In this document: positions 1-5,105 of the stretch, piece by piece
How the letters are laid out: each line of letters starts with the position of its first letter
Numbering within the stretch: position 1 is the first letter of the stretch
Assembly (NCBI GenBank): GCA_027063585.1
Contig: JAMORM010000126.1
Location: 1-5,105 of the forward strand
DNA from: Sulfurimonas sp.
GTDB taxonomy: Bacteria > Campylobacterota > Campylobacteria > Campylobacterales > Sulfurimonadaceae
Length of the DNA: 5,105 bases
Reading direction: 5' to 3'
The notes under the pieces: generated by a model
Database searches by the model: none
What the model was told of the DNA's origin: nothing
What the model saw: only the letters and a program-made list of their open reading frames with translations
Translations under genes and position numbers: made by a program

Positions 1-417
1 ATGGATTTTCATGGAAATATAGAAATTATGCTTTTTTCAGACAAACTTGAACAACTGAGTGAAATGGATTTGGAAGAGCCGGTTGCATTTAAGGCAAGAG
101 TAACACATACCGATTTTGGACCACGCCTGAATGTAACAAAAATAATGACACTCAAACAGGCGAAAAAAGAGACAAAAAAGGTGAAAAAAGAGGTGCAAGA
201 AGCACCGCCTGAGCCTATAAACCTGGCAGTAAGACTTAGTAATAATTTTGATATATTAGAAAATCTCTATACAATGATAAGACAAAATCCTGGAAATAGA
301 CCGCTGAAAATAACAATAGTTTCAAAATTGCATAATGTTGTTATAGACTCTGCAATACGCGTAGATAGTAAAATTATTACTGCATTGGACGGTAATGAAT
401 TTGTGGATATAATATAA
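1..417 (+). CDS. dnaE: DNA polymerase III alpha subunit, C-terminal fragment (start lies upstream of the window)
   Basis: This is the last 138 codons of the replicative polymerase's catalytic subunit, which extends DNA in the cytoplasm. The opening stretch (residues 1-50, with FHGNIEIMLF followed by a hydrophobic strand pattern ending in KIMTLKQAKKE) resembles the OB-fold of DnaE that follows the polymerase core; E. coli DnaE has a similar GRLEVMLF...REVMDIDEAR pattern. A Lys/Glu-rich linker (about residues 52-70) leads into a small C-terminal domain (about 72-138), where other DnaE proteins contact the tau subunit. Full-length DnaE is over 1,100 residues, so the polymerase, PHP and helix-hairpin-helix parts lie before base 1. 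The ATG at base 1 is therefore almost certainly an internal methionine. The stop is TAA at 415-417. I see no terminator after it, so readthrough into the next gene is possible. The family call is from recognition of the OB-fold pattern and is fairly secure. Confidence 0.85.
   Translation: MDFHGNIEIMLFSDKLEQLSEMDLEEPVAFKARVTHTDFGPRLNVTKIMTLKQAKKETKKVKKEVQEAPPEPINLAVRLSNNFDILENLYTMIRQNPGNRPLKITIVSKLHNVVIDSAIRVDSKIITALDGNEFVDII
385..413 (+). promoter_or_regulatory. Candidate sigma-70 promoter for the GGDEF-EAL gene
   Basis: A perfect TATAAT at 408-413 is overlapped by a second at 413-418, at the very end of dnaE. It is preceded by TTTGTG at 400-405, two bases before the -10 box, in line with the T-rich, TG-ending -16 region known for Campylobacter and Helicobacter housekeeping promoters. 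TTGGAC at 385-390 sits 17 bases upstream but is only a partial -35 match; promoters of this phylum often lack a clear -35. Transcription would start near 420, giving a leader of about 25 bases. AT-rich DNA makes chance TATAAT boxes common, so this is a candidate only. Confidence 0.4.
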
Positions 418-444
418 TAATAAATAATTGTAAAGGTATTAACT

Positions 445-2223
445 ATGACGTTTGAACTTATGGATTTGAAAAAAAATAATTCGAGTTTGCTAAATCTTTT
501 AACACAACATCTTCCAGATATGTTATGGGTGAAGGATTTAGAAGGTAAGTATATATATGCAAACAAATCTATATGTAATGATTTATTGATGGCAAAAAAT
601 ACACAGGAGCCTATAGGAAAAGGTGATGTCTTTTTTGCATTAAGAGAAAGAGAAGCACATAAAGAGATTCCTGATTGGCATACATTTGGAGAACTTTGTT
701 TTAATAGTGATCAATTAGTGATTGATAGCAATAAGCCTATGAAGTTTGAAGAGTATGGAAATGTTAAGGGTAAACTTATGTATCTGGAGGTATATAAAGC
801 TCCATTTTATGACAAAGATGGAAATATTATAGGAACTGTGGGAGCAGGCCGTGATATTACACAGTTGAAAAAAATTCAATTTGATTTAGAAAACAGTTTA
901 GAAGAAATAGATGCAAAAAGAGATCAATTGGAGTTTCAGGCAAATCATGATGCTCTCACCGGTTTGCCAAATCGTGTCCTTTTTATGGATAGACTAACGC
1001 AAGCGATTAAATTAGCTAAAAGAAAGAAACAACATGTTGCAGTTCTTTTTTTAGATATAGATGATTTTAAAAAGATAAATGATTCATTGGGACATCATGT
1101 AGGGGATGAAATTTTAATTGAAGTAACACAAAGAATGTTACTTAAAATGCGAAAATCTGACACACTTGCAAGACTTGGTGGTGATGAGTTCTGTATTGTA
1201 ATGAATGATATTGAAAATATAGATGATGTGTCTAAAATTATCGAAAATGGAATGGAAGTTTTTAGGGATCCATTTATTACTCACGAGCATACTTTATATA
1301 TAAGCATAAGTGTTGGCGTATCTTTGTACCCAAATGATGGAGAAGATGCTATTACATTATTAAAAAATTCAGATGCTGCAATGTATAAAGCAAAACAAAA
1401 TACTCGAGATAGATATAGCTTTTATGATGAAGAAATGACAAAAAAAGCATATGAAAGAATATTTCTTGAAACCGAGATGCGTAAAGCTTTTGAAAAAGAT
1501 GAATTTATTGTTTATTATCAACCGCAGGTCCATGCAAAAACAAAAATATTAACAGGGATGGAAGCCCTTGTAAGGTGGCAACATCCTGACATGGGATTTA
1601 TTTATCCTGATAGGTTTATTCCTTTGGCAGAATCAACGGGAATGATTATAAAGCTTGATAGAATAGTGATGAAAAAAGCAATTTCACAATTTTCTCGTTG
1701 GAAAAAAAGTGGTCTTGATCCAAAAAAAATTTCTATTAATTTGACAATGATGCAATTGGAAGAAGATAATTTTTACGATTTTATAGAAGAGTTGTTAGAA
1801 TGTGAAAATGTTTCGGCAAGTGAAGTGGAATTTGAAATTACAGAGCGGCAAATTATGTGTAATCCAAATGTGTCTATAAAAGCTTTACAAAAATTAAATA
1901 CCTTAGGTATATCAGTTGCTATTGATGATTTTGGAACAGGCTATTCATCGTTAACTTATTTAAAAAGACTTCCTATCAATAAATTGAAAATTGATAAATC
2001 ATTCATTGATAATATACCTGAAGATTTATCTGATTCTGCCATAGTAAAAACTATAATAAATTTATGTGAAAATTTAGAACTGCAAGTGATTGCAGAAGGT
2101 GTTGAAGAAAAAAATCAAAATAACTTCTTATTTGAAAATAATTGTAAAGATATCCAAGGTTTTCTTTTTTCTCACCCAATCAATGCAAAAGATATGGAAG
2201 AATTTATAAAAACACACACGTAA
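445..2223 (+). CDS. PAS-GGDEF-EAL cyclic-di-GMP cyclase/phosphodiesterase
   Basis: This 592-residue enzyme is predicted to make and/or break down cyclic di-GMP, the messenger that switches bacteria between motility and attachment. No signal peptide or membrane segment is visible, so it should be cytoplasmic. Domains: a PAS sensor (about 15-140, opening LPDMLWVKD and closing GNIIGTVGAGRDIT); a short helical linker (about 140-166); GGDEF (about 166-325); EAL (about 346-588). The cyclase site is intact: metal-binding D204 in FLDIDDF, N212-D213, and GGDEF at 245-249. An inhibitory-site RxxD (R236-D239) lies five residues before it. The phosphodiesterase site is also complete: E373 (EAL), N432, E464 and E467, D494-D495 in IDDFGTG, K515, E551 in AEGVE and Q571. 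Both activities are thus possible, and which dominates cannot be told from sequence. The start is the ATG at 445, with AAAGG at 432-436 eight bases before it. An 8-A tract falls at codons 9-11. The next gene starts 9 bases after its stop, suggesting cotranscription. The PAS ligand is unknown. Confidence 0.95.
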   Translation: MTFELMDLKKNNSSLLNLLTQHLPDMLWVKDLEGKYIYANKSICNDLLMAKNTQEPIGKGDVFFALREREAHKEIPDWHTFGELCFNSDQLVIDSNKPMKFEEYGNVKGKLMYLEVYKAPFYDKDGNIIGTVGAGRDITQLKKIQFDLENSLEEIDAKRDQLEFQANHDALTGLPNRVLFMDRLTQAIKLAKRKKQHVAVLFLDIDDFKKINDSLGHHVGDEILIEVTQRMLLKMRKSDTLARLGGDEFCIVMNDIENIDDVSKIIENGMEVFRDPFITHEHTLYISISVGVSLYPNDGEDAITLLKNSDAAMYKAKQNTRDRYSFYDEEMTKKAYERIFLETEMRKAFEKDEFIVYYQPQVHAKTKILTGMEALVRWQHPDMGFIYPDRFIPLAESTGMIIKLDRIVMKKAISQFSRWKKSGLDPKKISINLTMMQLEEDNFYDFIEELLECENVSASEVEFEITERQIMCNPNVSIKALQKLNTLGISVAIDDFGTGYSSLTYLKRLPINKLKIDKSFIDNIPEDLSDSAIVKTIINLCENLELQVIAEGVEEKNQNNFLFENNCKDIQGFLFSHPINAKDMEEFIKTHT

Positions 2224-2226
2224 GGA
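2222..2226 (+). promoter_or_regulatory. Ribosome binding site that fixes the TTG start of the aminopeptidase
   Basis: AAGGA overlaps the TAA stop of the GGDEF-EAL gene and lies six bases before the TTG at 2233. It supports the TTG as the true start and points to coupling with translation of the upstream gene. The next in-frame ATG (codon 27, at 2311) would remove the conserved N-terminal LLGFLDASPTPFHA segment of M18 enzymes. Confidence 0.7.
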
Positions 2227-2232
2227 TATAAT

Positions 2233-3495
2233 TTGAACAAACAAGATTTTAATGAAGGGCTTTTAGGCTTTTTAGATGCTTCACCTACACCTTTTCATGC
2301 AACAGATAATATGGCGATGATGTTTGAAAATGCGGGCTTTATAAAACTGAATGAAATTGATAAATGGGAATTGGAAGCAGGACAAAAGTATTATATCATG
2401 CGTAATGATTCTTCTATTATTGCTTTTACCTATCCAAAAATAGATTTTAAATATATTATGCTGGGTGCGCATACCGACTCTCCAAATCTAAAACTAAAAC
2501 CTAACCCTGTTATAAAAGAGCACGGTGTTGTAAAGTTCGGAGTAGAGAGCTACGGAGGGCTTCTTTTAAACCCTTGGTTTGATAGAGATTTGTCTCTGGC
2601 TGGTCGTGTAAGTTATCTTGATTCTAATGACAGACTTCAAAGTAGTCTTATTAATGTGCAAAAGCCAATAGCTGTTATTCCATCACTTGCTATTCATTTG
2701 GATGACAAAGCAAATAAAGACAGAACTGTTAACAAACAGACCGATATCTGTCCAATTTTGACAACAAATGAAGATTTTGATTTTGATGAATTTATTAAGT
2801 GGCAGCTTTCAAACAGCGGTATTAATGATGTGAAAGAGTTATATGCGAATGAACTGAGTTTTTATGATACGCAAAAGGCTGCATTTGTAGGCTTACGAGA
2901 TGATTTTATTGCAAGCGCGCGACTTGATAATTTACTCAGTTGTTATACAGGAATGCTGAGTATTTGCAGTATACCTTCAGATAAAGCGATGCTTTTTATT
3001 GCAAGTGATCATGAAGAGGTTGGGAGTGAATCGACAAGTGGAGCAGGTGGCAGCTTTTTGGAAAATACTCTGCACAGAATGTTTGATGATTATGAAGAAT
3101 ATATGCAGATGGTGAGAAGTTCTTTGATGATCAGTGCCGACAATGCACATGCTATTCATCCAAATTACCCTGCAAAACATGATGCGAATCATGCACCGCA
3201 TATAAATAAAGGTGTTGTTATAAAGGTCAATGCAAACCAGCGTTATGCTTCAAACTCAACTACCGTTTCAAAGTTCATGAATGCGGCTGCATCACTTAAT
3301 GAGCCATTGCAAAATTTTGTGACAAGAAGTGATATGGGCTGTGGCTCTACCATAGGACCAATTACGGCAACACGCATAGGCATTGATACTATAGATATAG
3401 GTCTGCCAACCTGGGCTATGCACTCTATACGCGAACTTGCCGGCAGTGATGATGCACACTCTTTATATAAAATACTCACAGGGCTCAAAGTTTAA
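2233..3495 (+). CDS. apeB: M18-family aspartyl aminopeptidase
   Basis: This is a cytoplasmic, probably zinc-dependent aminopeptidase; characterised family members remove N-terminal residues, typically acidic ones, from peptides. The 420 residues match the usual M18 length (roughly 420-480), so the gene looks complete. Family signatures occur in order: the N-terminal FLDASPTPFHA; GAHTDSPNLKLKP with metal ligand H80; SARLDN with D232; DHEEVGS with the E261-E262 catalytic/ligand pair; ADNAHAIHPN with D303; and GLPTWAMHSIRE with H397 near the C-terminus. All expected metal-site residues are present, so the enzyme should be active. It starts with TTG, supported by a well-placed AAGGA and by the conserved N-terminus. 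It begins 9 bases after the cyclic-di-GMP enzyme, and its stop overlaps the flgS start by one base (TAATG). A peptidase has no obvious flagellar role, so it may simply share the transcript. The symbol follows common usage for bacterial M18 enzymes; substrate preference is inferred from the family. Confidence 0.93.
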   Translation: MNKQDFNEGLLGFLDASPTPFHATDNMAMMFENAGFIKLNEIDKWELEAGQKYYIMRNDSSIIAFTYPKIDFKYIMLGAHTDSPNLKLKPNPVIKEHGVVKFGVESYGGLLLNPWFDRDLSLAGRVSYLDSNDRLQSSLINVQKPIAVIPSLAIHLDDKANKDRTVNKQTDICPILTTNEDFDFDEFIKWQLSNSGINDVKELYANELSFYDTQKAAFVGLRDDFIASARLDNLLSCYTGMLSICSIPSDKAMLFIASDHEEVGSESTSGAGGSFLENTLHRMFDDYEEYMQMVRSSLMISADNAHAIHPNYPAKHDANHAPHINKGVVIKVNANQRYASNSTTVSKFMNAAASLNEPLQNFVTRSDMGCGSTIGPITATRIGIDTIDIGLPTWAMHSIRELAGSDDAHSLYKILTGLKV

Positions 3496-4478
3496 TGGCG
3501 GCCATTACCCCCGAAGAACTTGATATTTTAATACAACAGACCTATAAGGTAGAAAACGAGTTTAATGAACTTAAAGCATCTTATGCCCATCTGCAGGATA
3601 CTGTTGAAAAAGTTGTAGAATTTTTACCTAATGCTATTTGGATTCTTAACAGTGACAACAGTGTATTTTTACAAAATTCGCATGCAAGAGAGTTATGGGA
3701 ACTATTAAAACTTTTACAATATCGTGACGAAGATTATGAAATTAAATTCAATGCTCGCTCCTATCTTGTAAAAAGTTCTTCGTATAAAGATAAAATTATG
3801 CTCTCTGCAACAGATATTACAGAGCAAAAACGCAAAGAAAATCTTGCAACGATGGGACAAATGGCGGCACATCTCTCCCATGAAATAAGAAACCCGATTG
3901 GTGCTATTTCTCTAATGAGTTCGACACTAAAAAAACGGGTTATTCCTGAAAATATTCCTATAGTTGAGGAAATACAAAAATCAGTATACCGAATTGATAG
4001 AATAATAAAAGCAACTTTAATGTTTTCAAAGGGTGTTGAAGCTCAAAAACATGAAATTAGTTGGAGTCAGCTTAAGGAGTCCATAGATATGTCTATTGCA
4101 TATTATGGGTATTCAAAAGAGATAAAATTTAGTTTTCCAAAAGATGATTTTACAATGAATGCAGACAAAGATTTACTTGAAATGTTATTTTCAAACTTTA
4201 TTACCAATGCTATAGACGCTATAGAAGAAGATGATAATGAAGATGGACTTGTTGAAATAGTATATGACAATGATAAACAATACCACATATTTAAAATTTA
4301 TGACACTGGTATAGCAATAGACAATGAAAAAGAACTTTTTCAAGCATTTAAAAGTACAAAACTTAAAGGGAACGGCTTAGGACTTGTGCTTTCTCGTCAA
4401 ATTGCCCAAGCACATGGTGGAAGTGTACGTTTATGTACTACTGAAAAAAAATGTTTTGAAGTGAAAATCAGAATATAA
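3495..4478 (+). CDS. flgS: Flagellar sensor histidine kinase FlgS
   Basis: This 327-residue soluble kinase is predicted to be FlgS. In Campylobacter and Helicobacter, FlgS phosphorylates FlgR, which turns on sigma-54 genes for the flagellar rod and hook once the export apparatus is built. No transmembrane segment is seen. Layout: an N-terminal helical region (about 8-42), a PAS-like segment (about 43-110, FLPNAIWILN), the dimerisation/phosphoacceptor domain with HLSHEIRNP (H129), then the ATPase domain (about 220-327) with the N box (N234, N238 in FSNFITNAIDAIEE), G1 box DTGIA (D270, G272) and G2 box KGNGLGL (292-297). The stretch TYKVENEFNEL, the LATMGQMAAHLSHEIRNPIGAISLM block and the overall length match my memory of Campylobacter FlgS. 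The second glycine of the G1 box is replaced by A274. No receiver domain follows, and FlgR is not in the window. The ATG overlaps the upstream stop (TAATG) without a strong ribosome binding site, so translational coupling is likely. A-tracts lie at 3929-3935 and 4444-4451. Confidence 0.87.
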   Translation: MAAITPEELDILIQQTYKVENEFNELKASYAHLQDTVEKVVEFLPNAIWILNSDNSVFLQNSHARELWELLKLLQYRDEDYEIKFNARSYLVKSSSYKDKIMLSATDITEQKRKENLATMGQMAAHLSHEIRNPIGAISLMSSTLKKRVIPENIPIVEEIQKSVYRIDRIIKATLMFSKGVEAQKHEISWSQLKESIDMSIAYYGYSKEIKFSFPKDDFTMNADKDLLEMLFSNFITNAIDAIEEDDNEDGLVEIVYDNDKQYHIFKIYDTGIAIDNEKELFQAFKSTKLKGNGLGLVLSRQIAQAHGGSVRLCTTEKKCFEVKIRI

Positions 4479-4481
4479 CAA

Positions 4482-4497
4482 TGGAATAACATTTGCT
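4482..4497 (+). promoter_or_regulatory. Sigma-54 (RpoN) -24/-12 promoter upstream of the 105-residue protein
   Basis: TGGAATA, four spacer bases, then TTGCT. The GG (4483-4484) and GC (4495-4496) have exactly the spacing sigma-54 needs (12 bases from the second G to the C). The sequence fits the Campylobacter flagellar consensus as I know it (TGGAACR-N4-TTGCT) with one mismatch, T for C at 4487. It lies in the 45-base gap after flgS. Initiation is expected about 12 bases past the GC, near 4508-4509, giving a leader of about 15 bases that just includes the ribosome binding site. No FlgR binding site could be identified. The match is by eye and has not been tested against a genome-wide background. 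Confidence 0.65.
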
Positions 4498-4510
4498 GAT
4501 GTTTTGTTAA

Positions 4511-4517
4511 AAGGAGG
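4511..4517 (+). promoter_or_regulatory. Strong ribosome binding site of the 105-residue protein
   Basis: AAGGAGG is a full Shine-Dalgarno match six bases before the ATG at 4524, and the strongest in this window. It would lie within the first few bases of an mRNA started from the sigma-54 promoter, so that short transcript would still be well translated. Confidence 0.8.
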
Positions 4518-4523
4518 CATTTT

Positions 4524-4841
4524 ATGACAAAAAAGAGAGATATTCTAAGTTTACTTGATCATGTTAAGATTGATTCAAATACAGTCACTTGTTATTTTAA
4601 ATGTTCTCAAACAAACAAGAGTGTTGTGTCTGTCGTACCGTTTGAACCGTATGAAGGAAAAATAGAACTGACATATAAAGACATACTACTTCATCCTCTC
4701 AAATCCTATAATACATACTACCATACACCAATTATGATTTATGGTGATAAAAATGAAAATACAATTGTTTACAAAGCTTTTCAAAAAGTTTCTAATAAAT
4801 TTCAATGGAATAGTGAAAATAATAAATATATTTGCATATAG
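4524..4841 (+). CDS. Hypothetical protein, 105 residues, possibly sigma-54 controlled
   Basis: I do not recognise a named family. The protein is small and soluble, with no signal peptide or membrane segment. It opens with a short helix (about 3-13, KKRDILSLLDHV). A strand follows with a Cys pair four residues apart (C23 and C27, VTCYFKC). Next come a PFEPYEG segment, an aromatic-rich middle (about 61-72, SYNTYYHTPIMI) and a Lys-rich C-terminal part ending with C104. The alternating hydrophobic pattern suggests a mostly beta fold. A perfect Shine-Dalgarno at 4511-4517, codon use like the neighbours and a clean stop support a real gene. The gap to flgS holds a sigma-54 promoter match, so expression may follow the FlgS/FlgR flagellar checkpoint. 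It could also be read through from flgS. A flagellar or motility role is inference from context only; the sequence itself does not resemble a rod, hook, chaperone or FlgM protein that I can name. Confidence 0.8.
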   Translation: MTKKRDILSLLDHVKIDSNTVTCYFKCSQTNKSVVSVVPFEPYEGKIELTYKDILLHPLKSYNTYYHTPIMIYGDKNENTIVYKAFQKVSNKFQWNSENNKYICI

Positions 4842-4872
4842 TTTATGATGTTTTAAAACTCTTTATTAGCTA

Positions 4873-4886
4873 TTTGTGAGTATAAT
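4873..4886 (+). promoter_or_regulatory. Candidate sigma-70 promoter for ccsBA
   Basis: TTTGTG at 4873-4878, two bases, then a perfect TATAAT at 4881-4886, in the 69-base gap before the last gene. This has the same layout as the candidate ahead of the GGDEF-EAL gene and fits the T-rich -16 plus TATAAT type of this phylum. No convincing -35 box is seen. Initiation near 4893 would fall in an 8-T tract (4889-4896), leaving a leader of about 18 bases that contains AAAAGG at 4897-4902. Confidence 0.55.
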
Positions 4887-4910
4887 AATTTTTTTTAAAA
4901 GGCTAAAGTA

Positions 4911-5105
4911 ATGAAAAAAATTCTCTCTTTAATTGGCTCAATGCAAACAATGGCAATTTTAATGCTTATATTTGCATTTGCAATAGGGTACGCAACTATA
5001 GTTGAAAATGACTATGGAACGATGACTGCAAAAGCAGAAATTTATAATGCACGATGGTTTGAAGTGCTACTTGGTTTGTTGGCCGTAAATCTTCTTTATA
5101 ATATT
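4911..5105 (+). CDS. ccsBA: Fused cytochrome c haem lyase CcsBA, N-terminal fragment (runs off the window)
   Basis: An open frame of 65 codons runs from the ATG at 4911 to the window edge without a stop. The translation has a short Lys start, then a membrane segment (about residues 12-28, TMAILMLIFAFAIGYAT), a polar stretch with VENDYGTMTAK, and the start of a second membrane segment (about 50-65). This order (GSMQTMAILMLIF, GYATIVENDYGT, IYNARWFE) fits the ResB/CcsB-like N-terminus of the system II cytochrome c synthase. In Campylobacterota that protein is a single CcsB-CcsA fusion of about 900-1,000 residues, which carries haem across the inner membrane and attaches it to apocytochromes in the periplasm. 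The haem-handling WWD motif and the histidines would lie beyond the window, so fusion to CcsA is inferred from the phylum. AAAAGG at 4897-4902, eight bases before the ATG, supports the start. A 7-A tract follows the ATG. Confidence 0.75.
   Translation, partial: MKKILSLIGSMQTMAILMLIFAFAIGYATIVENDYGTMTAKAEIYNARWFEVLLGLLAVNLLYNI

Noticed and set aside
1..3. ATG at base 1 as a true start of a 138-residue gene
   Set aside because: The protein begins in the middle of the DnaE OB-fold, so this is an internal methionine of a gene that starts before the window.
71..86. TGGAAG followed by TTGC, resembling a second sigma-54 site
   Set aside because: The GG-to-GC spacing is one base too long, and it lies inside dnaE coding sequence.
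1702..1729. Runs of seven and eight As inside the GGDEF-EAL gene as phase-variation tracts
   Set aside because: Lys-rich coding sequence in an AT-rich genome produces such runs often, and no family precedent is known to me for switching of this gene.
2977..3201. Reverse-strand open frames inside the aminopeptidase and other genes
   Set aside because: They lie opposite well-supported genes, lack ribosome binding sites and domain signals, and translate to low-complexity sequences typical of antisense shadows.
4488..4503. AACAT/ATGTT inverted repeat as a terminator after flgS
   Set aside because: The stem has only 5 AT-rich pairs with a 6-base loop and no clean T-run follows. The same bases are better explained by the sigma-54 promoter.
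4850..4859. Perfect palindrome GTTTTAAAAC after the 105-residue gene
   Set aside because: It is an isolated 10-base AT-rich palindrome without a loop, flanking symmetry or repeat copies. It is not a terminator or CRISPR repeat and is expected by chance.

Overview
The window looks like a stretch of chromosome from a Campylobacterota (Epsilonproteobacteria) bacterium, most likely a free-living relative of Sulfurimonas, Sulfurovum or Arcobacter. The base composition is strongly AT-rich. The histidine kinase reads like the FlgS flagellar sensor of that phylum. The PAS domain of the GGDEF-EAL protein resembles the PAS family common in those genera. The last gene begins like the fused CcsBA haem lyase typical of the group. 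These assignments rest on motif and family recognition from memory, not on a database search.

All recognised genes lie on the + strand. From left to right: the 3' end of dnaE (1-417, start outside the window); a short AT-rich gap with a candidate sigma-70 promoter; a soluble PAS-GGDEF-EAL cyclic-di-GMP enzyme (445-2223); an M18 aminopeptidase with a TTG start (2233-3495); the flagellar histidine kinase flgS, whose ATG overlaps the peptidase stop (3495-4478); a 45-base gap with a close match to a sigma-54 -24/-12 promoter; a 105-residue protein of unknown function (4524-4841); a 69-base gap with a TATAAT-type promoter; and the first 65 codons of a probable ccsBA (4911-5105, running off the window). 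No gap exceeds 300 bases. No tRNA, rRNA, mobile element, CRISPR array or convincing terminator is visible.

The enzyme, aminopeptidase and flgS genes are packed tightly enough (9-base gap, then a 1-base overlap) to be one transcript. This would tie synthesis of a cyclic-di-GMP enzyme to that of FlgS, the kinase that with FlgR activates sigma-54 flagellar genes in this phylum. The most interesting point is that the gene right after flgS appears to have its own sigma-54 promoter, with the initiation site predicted just ahead of a strong ribosome binding site. The small unknown protein may therefore be an output of the FlgS/FlgR pathway and an undescribed member of the flagellar regulon. No wholly new system (defence, mobile or otherwise) is evident.
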